DNA from: Carallia brachiata
Taxonomy: Eukaryota; Streptophyta; Magnoliopsida; Malpighiales; Rhizophoraceae
Reading direction: 5' to 3'
NCBI GenBank assembly: GCA_021464245.1
Contig: JADCRB010000001.1
Span: 7,374,152 to 7,438,151 of the forward strand
DNA: 64,000 nucleotides
Part shown: piece by piece, positions 32,640 through 45,680 of the stretch
How positions within the stretch are numbered: position 1 is the stretch's first letter
Layout of the letters: each line of letters opens with the position of its first letter
The notes under the pieces: model-generated
The model's input: only the letters and a program-made list of their open reading frames with translations
What the model was told of the DNA's origin: nothing
The model's database searches: none
Translations under genes and position numbers: made by a program

Positions 32640-34515
32640 TTTTATTTTGATAGAATCTGACGATTCTGCGATCCGATCTTGACACGTGCAAAATAATTCT
32701 AGGTAGGATATCAATTTTAACAATATTGCTTCCTCTATGGTTGACAAAATAGTAGTGAGTATCAAAAATTGTAGATTTGCTAATAAACTAGTGGTTTCTC
32801 TTGGTGGCAGACAAGTGGCATCTTTGATTTGGAAGGCGGACCATCATATGGGCGTACAAAAAAAATTGTCATACTTTAATCATATTGCAAAAACAAGCAT
32901 ATTTTTTACAACCGCAATCATAAAATATGAATCAGAAAAAATAGTTAAATTTTTTGTGCACATTTTATTATTGCAGTTGCAAAAAACATGCTTGTTGTTG
33001 CAATATGACCGTTTCGTATAATAAAATCATTTACCCAAGAACATTTTCGGATTCAGAAATTTGTGAAGATTGATTTTTGCTGTACGATAATGATGCAACA
33101 ATACATCTTTTTGAAGTATGCATGCTCTGTTGTTAAGGTTAGCTAAAGAGTTGTTTGCTCTGGAAGGAACATTACTGAGCTGCTTTAAGCATGCATTCTC
33201 TGTCAGAAAGAGCATTATAACTGAGACAAATATTGCTAGTGGAACTATTTCAATGAGCTCTACCTTTGTTGAACTTGATTTGATGAAGCTTCTTGAATCT
33301 TTGCATGCAATTGTCAGAATATTGGTGATTAGAGTAGGCAATATGGAAAAATTTGTGGAAAGTTTTGGTATTGTACATGTGGCTTTGATTTCAAGCACAA
33401 AGGTCTCTCAATAATCACATTAAGTTATTTGGCCATGGTTATACAAGCCATGGAATTGATTGTTCAAATAAGACAACAAACCTGCCCCTCAAATTGAACA
33501 AGATAACGAATGGACTTGATGAAAAATATGTAAAATTTAACTGCAATCATTCTTGCATTTTGGACGAGAACTTTGCATAAGACAATTATGACTCTTACTT
33601 ACTTGATCAAGAATCACTTTTTTTCATACCTTTCCCATAATAAAATTTGGGCATATGATTGTACAAGTTAAGCGTTTCTTTTCCAAAGCATTTAGTATCA
33701 ATCTCATCCAATAAATTGAGTTGTAATTAAAAACTATTGGAAGGTTTGTTAAAATAAACTAGTAATTTATTAGAAAATAAATATTCGTTTATAAATTCAA
33801 TTGAAGTAATTTACTTAATTTTGATTAAACATAAAGATAATAATTCTTGATAAAGGCAAGAAAATTATGTTTGATTGGGCTAAAATTGTTTTGCCACATA
33901 CTATGTTATTTTTAAAGAGTCAATAGTAGTTATTGCAATAGAATTCATAATTTGTGCAATAAAGTAGTTATTGCAACAGAATTCTTAATTTGTGCAACAG
34001 AATTTATAAAATTTGTTACAAAACTTTTTTCTTCCTTTTAATTTTTTTAAAACAATACAAAAAATATTTTAAATTTTTAATGGGTGTGTACGCCTTTTGG
34101 TATGAAAATTTTTTTAAAAAAATTAATTATTTTTTTATTAGACTCGGTATATTTGGTGCACCTAACATTTTTATTTTGTAAAAGCATCAAATGCATCAGA
34201 AAGTAATTTTATGGCGTCATAAACTTATGGAGAAAGTACATGTGCGAATTGTGATAACATATAATTTTGTGTGTCGTTGAACACTATGGATTAGTAATCA
34301 AAATAACATATTTGAATTGTCCATATATATGGTTATACTTGAATTTTAATCTAAAAAATTTATAAAATGCTTAAAATTTAAAGATTACATTTTAATTGAT
34401 ATTTTTCACTTTTTTTTAATTTTAATAGAATCTTACGATTTTAAGATTCGATCATATGATTCGATTCTAATCCCAAAATGATCTTAAGCAGAATCTCGAT
34501 TTTAACAACCTTACT
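32640..34515. repeat. Two related repeat ends flanking a 1.8-kb AT-rich segment
   Basis: A motif beginning AGAATCTGACGATTCTGCGA (about 32653) and ending in a TCAATTTTAACAA block recurs at about 34427-34512 as AGAATCTTACGATTTTAAGA...TCGATTTTAACAA. The copies point the same way, so they are two copies of one old element end rather than an inverted pair. Between them are only weak open frames, for example 33118-33414. Confidence 0.45.
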
Positions 34516-37430
34516 TATGAGTAGTATATATTCAAAAGAAAATTGTTATTTTAGGATCATTGTAATGGATTCCTATAAGTTAATTCTAATCTTTTTATCT
34601 TATTCAATATAATTTTCTCACAAAAAATAAAAAAAAAACAATTTAGAATAACATGTGCACAAAACCTTGAAAATAAATATAGAATAACTCTGCGCGTATA
34701 CGACTAATTGTGGTAATTGGCCTCTGCATTCATACTGCTCCAAACTTTCCAGTTGACGCAATAAAGTATGTGGTAATTTATTGGAACATTTTTTTCCTAT
34801 AAATTTATAAATTAAATTGATGTAATACTCAAATTTTAACCAAGTAAAGAGACAATGATATTTGGCTCATGCAATACGAAAAATTTAAGTGGACGAAAAA
34901 AAAATGACGTGAAAAAATGGGAAATTTTTTTTGTGCAACCAATTAATTTATTTGTGCAACCAAACACTGAATTATTGCAATAAAATTTGAAAGTATTTTT
35001 TCATTTATTTTTTTATTGCAGAAATTAAGTGTCTTGTTGCACAAATAAACTAATTAGTTGCACAAAAGAATTTTTTCATCTTGTTCGCGTCTTCTTTTTT
35101 CGGTCCATCTAATCAAACTCAATGTAATATAGTGATATTAATTTGTTCAAACTTATCTAGTCTTGTGTTAGGTTATTTATATAGACTGATTAATAATGAA
35201 TTGTTATAAATTTCTTAATTTGTAGAACAGAAGGATAATTTACTGAAATTTTATTCTTTTATAAATTTTATCAAATTGACTTATTTAATTTTAACCATGG
35301 TTAATTGCAATTGACTTCTTAATTTGAGCAAGAAACTAGGCTACTCGAATTTTATTAAAGAAAAAAGTACATATTGGACATGGGAAAAGCCTAAGATCGT
35401 GTAATAGTATGTTACAAGAAAAGCACAAATTTGTTGCACAAACAAAAATATGATTTCAGTTTTCAAACATTGTCTATTTAACAAAATTGCTTTGATTGAA
35501 TACGTGAATGAATCAGTATGTTATAATGAAAGCAATTTTGTTGAATAGAAAATAATTTTGTGGCACGAATTTATAAGTTTATTGAAATTCATTATTAATG
35601 ATTCTCTATTTTAGGTAAACTAATATCACTTTCTTGTCATCCTATGAATTAGTATCATGTAATTAGTTAAACTTAATCAGGTACATCCACACACAAACGA
35701 TGTGCATCAAGTGAAATGGAGTATACAATCAGAAATTTTGGTGTTCAAATCAGAAATTTAATTTTTATACAAATAAATCCTACAAAAATATTAAAAGTGC
35801 AATGGAGCATATTAAATTTGCAACAAGATTGACAGAATAAGCAATAAATTACAAAATCATAGGCAATTTCATTATCAAACTGTTGCACATCTAAATAATT
35901 TAATTACATATTTGATAGTTATTGTTGCACATTTATTGAATCGATGAGAATTAAGCAAAATTTTATTCAAGAACATGTTTTACCTAAAGTATGATTATAG
36001 AGACATGACATGAGTTATAAATAAGAACTTAATATTGATTCGACAATGAGTATAAACATAATTTTGGGGGAAGTATTTGTTAATTTGCAAATAAGGTAAT
36101 TGAAAAGTCACTATTGTAAAAAACATTAGTAACATCACAAGGTAACTACAATGCTGACTACTTACACAGTACTAAGTCAACAACCTTGTCATTTTCCTTA
36201 ACATAAAAAGTTTATCATGAGATTATTTGGTTAGACAAAATCTATATTGTGGATTTAAACTTCAAAGACTAATTTTTTCCTTCTTTTTTCCTAGCATTAT
36301 CCCCTGAAAGTCTGATTAAATTAGCAACAAGTCTGATTGCTTGAGTAACAAGCTATAAACTCTTACGGAATCCACTAGCTTACTCGTTTCACTTTGATAT
36401 CAGTCTTATTTCACATCCAATAGAACTTATTGTACATCTAGTAAATTCTACATGAAAATTTATCTAATTTGTTTCTTGGACAATTTGTTGCTTATTTTGT
36501 CCTTTTTGTTGCACATCATATTGTGATTATTTCACATAGTACTCTATTTACTTCTAAAATTTGATATTTTGAATTTTGCTTTTGTTCTTTTATTAGATAA
36601 CTAAAAAATGACCAATAATTATTTTTGAACATAAAAATGTACTTTCTTAATTTTCGTCCTTAATTTGTTAGTAGACCCCAAAAAATAAAATTTATAAACT
36701 ATTTTGAGATTTCACTTTCCTATGCATAAGAACAATGTTTCCAGGAGACAAATGTCTAAGGGAGCTTATATAGAAACATATTCTATAAGTAATTTTGTTT
36801 TGATTTTATATAAGGCCTATGATTATACAAAACAAGTATTTCCATTCTCAAGCATGTTGTATAAATCTCATCCAATCAATTGAGTTTTAATTAAACAATA
36901 TTAAAAGGTTTGTTGGAATAAGCTTGTAATTTATTGGAAGATAACTATTCTTTTACGAATTCAATTGAGGCAACTTACTTAATTTTGATTAAGCATAAAG
37001 ATAATAATTCTTAGTAAAGGCAAAAAAATGATGTTGATTTGCTTAAAACTTTTTACCCACATGCCAAATTATCTACGGAGAGTTGTTAATAGCAATTTCA
37101 GCATATTTCTTAATTTGCGTAACAGACTGATAATTATTAGAACATACTTGTTCTTTTCTAAATTCAATAGAAGCAATTTTTTTAAAATTTTAACTAAGTA
37201 GAAAAATAATGATACTTGGCTAAAGTAAGATAATGATATTAATTTTTTCAAACTTATCATGTTGTTTATTGAGAGTGATTGATAATAATTGCAATATTTC
37301 GCTTAATTTGTAGAACAAAATGGTAATTTTTTGGAACTTATCCCTTTTTTGAAATTTTATTGGTGCGACTTATTTAATTTTAACCATAATGAATTGTTAT
37401 AAACTTCCTAATTATAAACTTTTTAAATTT
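33640..37430. repeat. Block of diverged copies of one AT-rich module
   Basis: A segment at about 33640-33990 recurs at about 36808-37130 with the same ordered landmarks: TCTCATCCAATNAATTGAG, GGTTTGTT, TAATTTATTGGAA, TTACTTAATTTTGATTAA and CATAAAGATAATAATTCTT. Shorter copies lie near 34770-34880, 35190-35340, 37130-37260 and 37270-37400. Short TTGTGCAAC-like motifs recur between. No coding frame of note was found. Confidence 0.5.
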
Positions 37431-37473
37431 AATCATGTTTATTTTTTCTCAAAAAAAATAATCATATTTATTT
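37429..37473 (+). mobile_element. TTCTC-A8 micro-insertion with ~15-bp target duplication
   Basis: TAATCATGTTTATTT (to about 37444) recurs as TAATCATATTTATTT from 37459, with TTTCTC and eight A between. The CTC-A ending resembles the CTCTC-A17 insertion at 12.1 kb. Confidence 0.35.
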
Positions 37474-39060
37474 GATAATGTTAAATTCAAGCAGAAAACA
37501 ATTTGTGCAAGAAAAATTTTAAAAAAAAATCTCAAATTGTCATCTTTTTATAATTAGGAGCCAACTCAATTTTTCCCAAACTCACAGCTAGAATTGCAAA
37601 CGAGCCGAAATGAGCCGAATTTTTTTAGGCTCAGGTGTCGATCAGTTTATTAAACGGGGTTAAAAATAAGACTCTGTGTAAGTATCATTTAAGAACTAAC
37701 TGAGCTCAAGTCTAGCTTTCGTGTTTTTAACAAACTGCATCATTTAATTTTATAATATTAACAAAATAATCAAAATTAAAAATTTTATTATTATACATAA
37801 AATAAAAGATCAACAAACGTTTATTTAAATAAATTAACGTATTAAAAATATATATTTAATTTTAATGTATAAATATAAATATATGTAACATATAATTTTA
37901 AAAAAGAATATAATGAAATTACTTTTATAACATATTAAATGTGTTTATACAGAATGAATTTTTAAACGAATTGTTAGTGAATCTAATCAAGTCGAGCTTC
38001 CATTTACTCAGACCTAGTTCGTTTATTAACGGAGTTTTAAATTTAAGCCTTATGACCACTCATTTAATTAAATAAATGAGTTCAAGTCCAACCACTGAAT
38101 TTTTAACGAACATATTAACTCACTTATAGTCTTGTTGGCAGTGCTAGTATCTTATAGATTTTTTCGGCTGCCATCTATTTTGTAATGCACTTCACGAATT
38201 TTAGAAGAATTGCGATTTTTGGAGGCAATTTTCCCGCCTATTTTGCTGTGCTCTCAATCCATCCCGCTTTTTTGTGTTTTTATTTTTTTACTCACCTAGT
38301 TGCTAATAGACCATTTTTTTATTTGCCTGCCAGCTCAGATTGGAACGTATTGGGCATTGCAGTATGCCCATATACACATTTTCAAACTGAAAAATATATA
38401 AATTTCCATTTCTACTTTGTTGCATTCGTCGATCGGGCTAAAGTCTGCTAGCTATAGCTTGCTAACCGGTGGCTATCTCATTAATTATCAGAGATGGGTC
38501 ATATACCATTAAGACCCATGTCCACATGCATGAGGACAAGAGTCCTAGCAAGCTGGCAACTCCAATGGTCCGACCCATCGCGCACGCTTTCTCCCTTCAA
38601 TTATGTGTACTACTAGAAGTTACGTAATGACAGCCACCTTCGATTTTTACACTGCCTTACCTATATTAGACGCATTTTCACAAGAGAATTAATTGAACTG
38701 TTTTCAGTATTTGAGTTGTATCATGACTATAGTGTATATATATTGTTTTTATAGCCCAAGGTGATTAGAATGGAGCTCTTATACTGAATTTCTTGATGAG
38801 CAATACATTTGTATCGTTTTATTTCATAGACCGCCATTGGTTATTATTACCGTGGAAGGGAAGTACATACACATACATGCTAACAAACAACCTTATTGAT
38901 TAATTACTACCGTTTCTAACTAGTAGAAACACACACATACCGACCTCAAAATGCACTCAATCGCACGGTGACCCAACCATAGTTGTTGTACATACAACCG
39001 TACATACACAACATTAATAGTTTATGTAATAATTAATAATCCTCGAGCTAAGAAGTTCAA
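37474..39060. other. Intergenic downstream of the PME gene
   Basis: No gene recognised. The last 200-300 nt hold the pectin methylesterase 3' UTR. The open frame at 38185-38451 has no recognisable features. Confidence 0.45.
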
Positions 39061-42000
39061 TCAGAGGCCAAGAGAGTATGGGAAGGTAGTGGAATCTAGC
39101 CAACTATTGCCAGAAATGAAACTGGCAGGACTAAAACCTTGAGCCTCAGTTGAACTGGTAATGACCTTGAACCCCTTCCACTTCACCCTGTTGGAAGTTC
39201 CAGCGCCAGCCCCGGTGTTTTGATACTCCGCGTAGTACAATGTGCTCAGCGCAAAATCACCAGTCCACTCGTGCCATCCGGCCGGGTGAATCACGTCAGT
39301 TATTGACGACTGCATAACAACAGTCCTTGAATACTCCTTCCAGGGTCTACCAAGATATGTTGGGAAGCTGCTCTGCACGGCCTGTAGATCAGAGGTGGCA
39401 CCAATCCTACATTTCTGAATCACTATGCCCGTGTTTTGGTTCGGATCGATTCTGCCTTGTGCCGTTACCATGTTTTTCTGGCCCGAATTGGGCCGACGGG
39501 CGTGAATGTCGCAGTCCTGGAACACTACGGCAGAATTACCAAAGATGAAATCAGCCGTGCCTGCAATTAGGCAATTGATGAAGAACTGTCGATTTGAGTG
39601 CACGTAGAGGCTGTCTTGGTATGCCAGCACGTCACATTTGTAGAATGCGGCAAGGTCAGCGCCAACTCGCAGCGCCACGGCCTGGTGCTTGGAAGGACCC
39701 GCTGAATTTTGGAACGTTATGTCCCTTGCTAAGAATCCTCCTCCAACCACGGCTGCAACCACATAGACATGCCAAATTAATATATATTATGTTACTCGTA
39801 TGTCTAACTTAAGTTATCAATTTCTTTTTTGGCTCTAGCCGGAGGACCAAAAGAAAGCCAGAAGACGTGATTGACACGGTGATCACGCACTCAAACTCGA
39901 ACCGGACAGATCCTTCCTCAAGTCAATCCTCAACGAATTATTTTGTTGTCTGTGTGTTTTTATGTTAATACTTACGTAGACTTCATTTTTTACAATAGGC
40001 AAACGGAAATTGATGGCGATTTCAAAATAAATGAAGGAAATAGTTTTGAAACTAGAGGGGTTTGTAATCTAAGGATAATTTGAGTGCAACAAATAATTAA
40101 TTTTAAATAATATATTTATATTTTATATAAAAATTTAATATTTAAAATTTTTTATTATATAAAATATATATACTATTTAAAATTAACGATTAGTTATATT
40201 TAAATTATCCTCCGACTACAAAAACTCTGGCTCCAATCAAAGCTCTTGAATTGATTCCACTATGCAATCATTTTTTTTTTTTTTGGGAGAAACACGATGC
40301 AATCATTTAACGTCAGTTTCCTACTTTCCCCGCCAAAACAATTCCGTTCCATTGGATACCCCCACATGCAAATATAAGCTGCTATGGGTTCAGACATGTT
40401 TTTATGACATCCATGTTCCATTCTGTATGGTGGGACCTAAAACCAAAACCTGACAGAATAGGATGGAATAAATACGTTAGGCCTATAATAAGAACATGGA
40501 ATTTTTTTTTTGGTTTACTAAGAACATTGAATTTTGATGCATCAGATCAAACTTGTGCTGCTCTGTGGGCCGACTCCTGTGTGGAACTTACTGATATCAT
40601 ATCCATTAAAGGATGGACTCATCAATAAAGTCCTTGTGGGGGCTCGGCCGGACAACTCGTGACTCCTTTGCTATGACAAGGACATTGTCCTCTTATGTTT
40701 GCAAATCCTTCAACTAAATTAAATTATCTACTGACACATGAAAATTAATTAAGCGTGATTAAAGTTCGGCAATTCATATTTGAAAAGTAATTATTGAAGA
40801 GAACATGCAAGAAACAAGAAGCATCAGGGAAGCATCCTACTAGCATCCAAATCATATTGGTGTCCAGCAAAAAAGGACTTCGTAAAAGCTTGTGGTTGGA
40901 AAATTCTAAAAAGAGGAAGGAGTGGTCGCCCAGCACAGCAGAATGCACGGAGCTAGCTGTAAATTATTGATTCAACAAAGGCAATTAAAGACAGAAAATG
41001 ACACTTGAACCTATAAAAGAACGAATAATTTTAAGTTGTCTCCAGCCTGAATTGCATTTCAAATTTGAAGAAACACAGAGTCTTAAGTGAAACTAAATTA
41101 TCAAATCTCTACCCAATGTTGACGGATGCTATGGCAAGTCTAGATATGTCGAAAGCACAAATAGAATTCACAAATGAAACGTCGCCGTATACTAAAATTT
41201 TCTCTCTCTCTTGTTTTTTCTTCTTTCTAGACAAGATTTGTCGGTCATTTTCATGAAATTGGGACAAACGACATATACAAGAGCCGATGCCCGATGGGCC
41301 TAAAAGTTTCAGATAAGAATAGATTTGGTAAAATACGCAAACATTCCCGATTAGCTAAAGAATTTCTAGCACATGTTTTGGGATTGCCACTACCAGTCTT
41401 TTTTTTTTTTTCTTTTTTTTTGTGTTGGGACAGCTGGAAAGTAGTACATGAAAGTTCACTCATCCGGTTACCTAAACGCCATACAGAGGGAGAGTAGTCT
41501 AATTTTTGGCATATGTTCACATCGAATAGTCTATTTTTTCATTTTTTAAAAAAAAAATTTAAATTATTTAATTATATATATTATTTATAAAATTTTATCA
41601 AATATTCCTTTTCAAATTATACATGATTAAAAAGGAATAATATGTCCCACCGAGCAAAGTGGAGTTCTGACTGACAGCTAGTGTAATTGTGTTTTCAAGT
41701 TGTAGAAAGCCATGTGCGAACTAAGACCTTACATGGAATTTATTACGAATAATATTCGGAAGATTTGATTTTCTGTCCATTGTCAATCTGCAGAATTTCC
41801 GCAGGATTTTTCTCCATTATGACATGGGTTGGTCAACCAAAAAATCATGGGTAGCAAGTAGAATCATACTCAACTACAATCATGCTGTGTTTTTCTTGTT
41901 TAATTTGGGAATGCTACAGCTGCATATATCTATCATTCTCTAAATTAAATAGTGTGGGTATGAAAACTCACTTTAAAAAACAAAAATTAATGAATTTTGA

Positions 42001-43533
42001 TCCCATCCTCAATTTTATGTCTGGTGGTTACTAGCTATATCTAATGGTTATCAACTTACCATACTAAATAGCTTAAGTATAATATGTTTTCTGCCATTTG
42101 AATATTAACCACTTTTGAAGAATAACGCTTTTTTCTGTTTTACCAAAAAAAAAAAAAGAATAATTCTAGCATTTTATCTATGTTACTAAATTAAGTCTTG
42201 AATGAGATGCTCATATGAACCTTGGTGCTTAGTGTTAAAAAAAAAAAGTTCCTAATTAAAATCGTTAGCAATCATAACGTCACTATCGAATTAAAGTGAG
42301 CCAATTACTATTAATTAGTTAATTTGTTTCAAAGCATGCATTATATGGTATATAACTGCAGTGTAATTATCTACACATGAAAGAAAAAAGTAACAATTAA
42401 TTAATTAAGAATATGTTAAAAATGAGCTTACCAACTGTAGCAGAATTGAAGGTTGTGCTGCCATCGACCACATTCCTACTGCCTGTAATAATGGTTGTGC
42501 TTCTTCCATCTCCCAGAAACATTATGTTTGTCTTGTCCTTCGTCACTTCCACATTTTCTCTGTACACTCCTGCTTTGATTCTAATAACGTACCTCTTGCT
42601 GCTTTTCTTAGGCGCCGCTGCAACTGCAGCAGATACCGTCTTATAGTTCCCACTCCCATCCGCGGCCACCACCACGTCAGGAGTCACCGTTGACGACTGC
42701 AACAGCCGCCTGTCGGCTGCTGACAGCCATTCGGGCCACCTTCCATTTTCATGATCACGATGAATTTTTTCCTCCTTGAGCTTCCGGCCATTGGTACTAC
42801 TGGTGAGCTCATTATAATAAGCAGCAATGTCGGTGTCGGTCATGTTCTTGATCATTGCTAGGGCATTGCTGCACATGTGCTCGACATGGACTTGGCCACC
42901 CAGCAGAGATTCCCGCACATGCTTGTCGGCTTTTTCGTGGGAGAAACCGTCCAAGCATGTGTCTTGATTGGTGATAGCCGAACTCAGCAGTGTTTTGAGG
43001 TCATTCGCGTGTTGGGTCAGAGATTTCTTGTTTGGGTACTCTTTGAGATCCTCCAGGGCCTCGTGTAACTCATCCAGCGTCTCATCTATGGTCTCCAGAC
43101 AATCGTGGAGAGCTGTCTTTTCGCGTTTAGTGAGACTCTTGACGGATTTGATGAGCTTCTCCACCACAATGAAATTGTGTTGAACAGCTTTGATGCTGAT
43201 GTTTATGGACAATTCTATAACATCCTTTTGGGTGGCCAAATTGCTAGTGGCTCCGGGGACTTTGGCGATAGCCGAATAGCACAAATCGGGATATCTGGTG
43301 TTGCTGCACGAGGATTTGAGTACGGCATGAGATTGTAAAGAAATGTTGACGATGCCGCTGGATGAAGATTTGCGCGAATTTACCGCCGCGACAATCCCAA
43401 TTACAGTGGCTACCAGCAACAAACAGGCAAACATTACAGAGAAGAAGAGCCTCTTGTTTTTCTTGGAGATGGAAATGTGCTTGTCATGAGCACCTGATGA
43501 TGCTCCACTCGGGCTTTGCTTATCTTGGGTCAT
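39061..43533 (-). CDS. PME: Type I pectin methylesterase with N-terminal inhibitor domain
   Basis: Two exons, 42432-43533 and 39061-39752, with a 2679-nt intron; phases fit and give 597 residues. A cytosolic tail and membrane anchor (about residues 29-51) lead into a PMEI domain with its Cys residues (about 70-230). Then comes the RRLL processing motif (275-278), where subtilases separate the domains, and the catalytic domain: GVYREN, QAVALR (Gln391), YQDSL (Gln413, Asp414), DFIFG (Asp435) and LGRPW (Arg503). All catalytic residues are present. The usual QDTL is QDSL here, a mild change. It demethylesterifies wall homogalacturonan. The protein reads very close to Citrus fruit pectinesterases from memory. 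The single intron position is the usual one for this group. Confidence 0.96.
40073..40210. mobile_element. Palindromic MITE in the PME intron
   Basis: The left arm starts GGATAATTTGAGTGCAAC and continues TTAATTTTAAATAATATAT. The right arm is the reverse complement with scattered changes, ending AAATTATCC. It is about 138 bp with no coding capacity. Confidence 0.5.
40262..40308 (-). mobile_element. Poly-T micro-insertion with 12-bp target duplication
   Basis: ATGCAATCATTT is present at 40262-40273 and 40297-40308. Between are eleven T and GGGAGAAACACG. Located in the PME intron. Confidence 0.45.
40489..40535 (-). mobile_element. Poly-T micro-insertion with ~17-bp target duplication
   Basis: TAAGAACATGGAATTTT recurs with one mismatch from 40519 as TAAGAACATTGAATTTT. 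Between lie T residues and GGTTTAC. Located in the PME intron, 180 nt from the previous one. Confidence 0.45.
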
Positions 43534-43639
43534 TTTCGTTATTATTATTTTGAACGGAGAATTGAAACGATTGGCCGGAAGTATGATAGAAAATAAACAA
43601 ACAAATTACGTACGGAAATAGAGCACTAGAAAGAAAACA

Positions 43640-43650
43640 GGATATATATT
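43640..43650 (-). promoter_or_regulatory. Candidate TATA box of the PME gene
   Basis: The minus strand reads AATATATATCC about 107 nt upstream of the ATG. A GA microsatellite follows at 43664-43681 on the distal side. Confidence 0.4.
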
Positions 43651-44454
43651 TCCATATAACACAGAGAGAGAGAGAGAGAGAGCTAAGTTAAAGATAAGGG
43701 CTGCCTTCCACTCATTGGCAAGGAGGGAATTTAAAGAGTTATAATGCAGATTTAGAACGACACCCCAACTAGCCAAATGAATTGCTCGAATTTTATTTTA
43801 TTTAAAAAAAAGGGGAAATTTTGAGTCTATTTTAGAGCCTGGGTGGAAATTTCCCTATAAATTTCCAGTTTTTTCTTTAAACTTTTTTTAATTGCTACTT
43901 CAGAAGAAAAGATAGTTTTGCAATGTATAAGAGGATACATTGTGTATATAAAATAATTTAAATTATTAAATTATAAAATATATATTAAATTTAAAAAATA
44001 TAAACTGTTAAATATATTACATGCTTTTTTTTATATCTCCATTTTACTTTATCTTTTACTTTTTAAAATTATTTTGTCCTCTGCGGTTTTGCCTACCCCG
44101 CTTATGTCAATGTCAATGTACAACCATTCAAGAAAAGAAAACGAAAATCAATTATGATGGTAACAAATTTGAATATACTGAAAATGCTTATTCAAACTCA
44201 ACGGATGTCAAGAAATCAATTAACTTAATCTAAAAGGTTAAGATGTTGAGTGAGACTAAAAAAGGAGATCAAATATTAAACTTTAATTATGGAGAATGAC
44301 ACAGGATTTTTTTTTTTTTTAATGTTTGTAGTTCTGTTAACATTTTCTTTTTATGCGCAATTCACCGAAGTAACTTGTATATATTAATTAACTAATGTTT
44401 CTATTTGAGTGTTACACTTACTTAGCGTTCGTTCGGATGTAAATACAGTTGTAC

Positions 44455-45045
44455 ACTACAAAGCACGGACACACAGGAATTTGGGAGATGGGATGTATCA
44501 GATATGTTTTTAACACGGACACGTATTAAACACGTTTAAAAGTATTTGTTAAAAATTTTTTTAAAAAAAATTAGACACATGTGTTAGACACGAGAATTAG
44601 AAATGTTGGACATTTTATGAATATTTGAGTATTTTTGTAATTTTTAATAATAAAAAAATAAAAAAAGTTAAATTAAAACTTAAAAGTTAAAAACCGAGGT
44701 CCCAAACCTTCGATTGCTCCAACGCTCGACGCCCTCGCTTGCTGCCCACCCCAACCACAAATCTGAAGTGAAATCCCTTCTCAGTTCTCACTCTCTAACT
44801 CTGACTCAAGCGCCCACCGACACTCGCTACTTTCAATTGCAAGGAAGCACCCATCTTCAAGCCCCAAACTAGGAGGAACTCGTCCTGTGCTTCCAAAGTT
44901 CCAATCCAGAAAGCTATGCTCTGGGGTGTTTTCAAAGTTGTATATATATTACATCTGTTCGATCTATATCCGTGTCCTAGTTTTTTAAGATTGGTATGTC
45001 GCTGTATCTATATCTGTATCACGTCGTGTCCGTGTTACCTTATTT
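44455..45045. mobile_element. TIR element with CACGGACAC ends and a GC-rich core
   Basis: The left end holds AAGCACGGACACACAGG and, inside, TATCAGATATG then AACACGGACACG. The right end, read on the minus strand, runs GGTAACACGGACACG then GTGATACAGATATAG. The core at about 44695-44935 is much richer in GC and C/T than its surroundings (for example CGCTCGACGCCCTCGCTTG), like a captured gene 5' end. No transposase was seen. The exact boundaries and target duplication are unclear. Confidence 0.45.
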
Positions 45046-45504
45046 GTATCTGTGGTTCACATGTTATACACAAACACGCACTATATTAATTGATCTTCTT
45101 TTTTTTTTGAATGATATCGTGATTAGATGATTTTATTAGTTAACTCAATATCAACATCAATTTTATTCAACAGAGTAACGTGTATATACGTAATTTATTA
45201 ATGGGGCCAACCCCTACACAAACTAGAAGGATCTTGCTGTTGGGTCATACGTGCATGCCTAGCTTGTTCCTTAGATACTTCACAATTAATACCAGCACGC
45301 AAGCTATGAGCTAGTTATATTACATTTTCTTTCAGTGTTATACTTTGCCAAGTTCTTGTTCCGATTGCAGATGTTATCCCCGATTGTGATATGCGCGTCC
45401 TGTGCTTCTTAATTATGAAATTACAGGAGTTTATATTAACTATAATATGGGTTTCATTACATAGACAGATGCAAGTTTCCCAACTACCTCACACACACTT
45501 TAAT

Positions 45505-45680
45505 TTTGTGCAACCACGATCGTTATTTGTCCAACTACAATTTAAAAAATGTGAAACGAAAAAAACAGTAATACTTTTTGTATCATTTTTTATCATCACA
45601 ATTGTATAAAAAATGTTCATAATTATACAAAATAAATACATATAAACGCAGTTATGAAATTTTGTATGCCCACTAAATTT
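45505..45680 (-). mobile_element. MITE copy 1 (paired with 56140-56325)
   Basis: In reverse complement it aligns over about 170 nt with 56140-56325. Shared blocks include ATTTTATACAACTGTGACGA-like, GATAAAAAATGATA, TTATTACTGTTTTTTTCGTT and TTGTAGTTGTACAAA. Each copy is itself partly palindromic. No coding capacity. Confidence 0.6.

Noticed and set aside
33118..33414. 98-residue frame between two repeat ends
   Set aside because: No family features and a similar-length frame on the other strand; not supported as a transposase piece.
42121..42170. Poly-A tract after TTTTACC with AGAATAA on both sides
   Set aside because: Only 7 bp repeated; too short to separate from chance.
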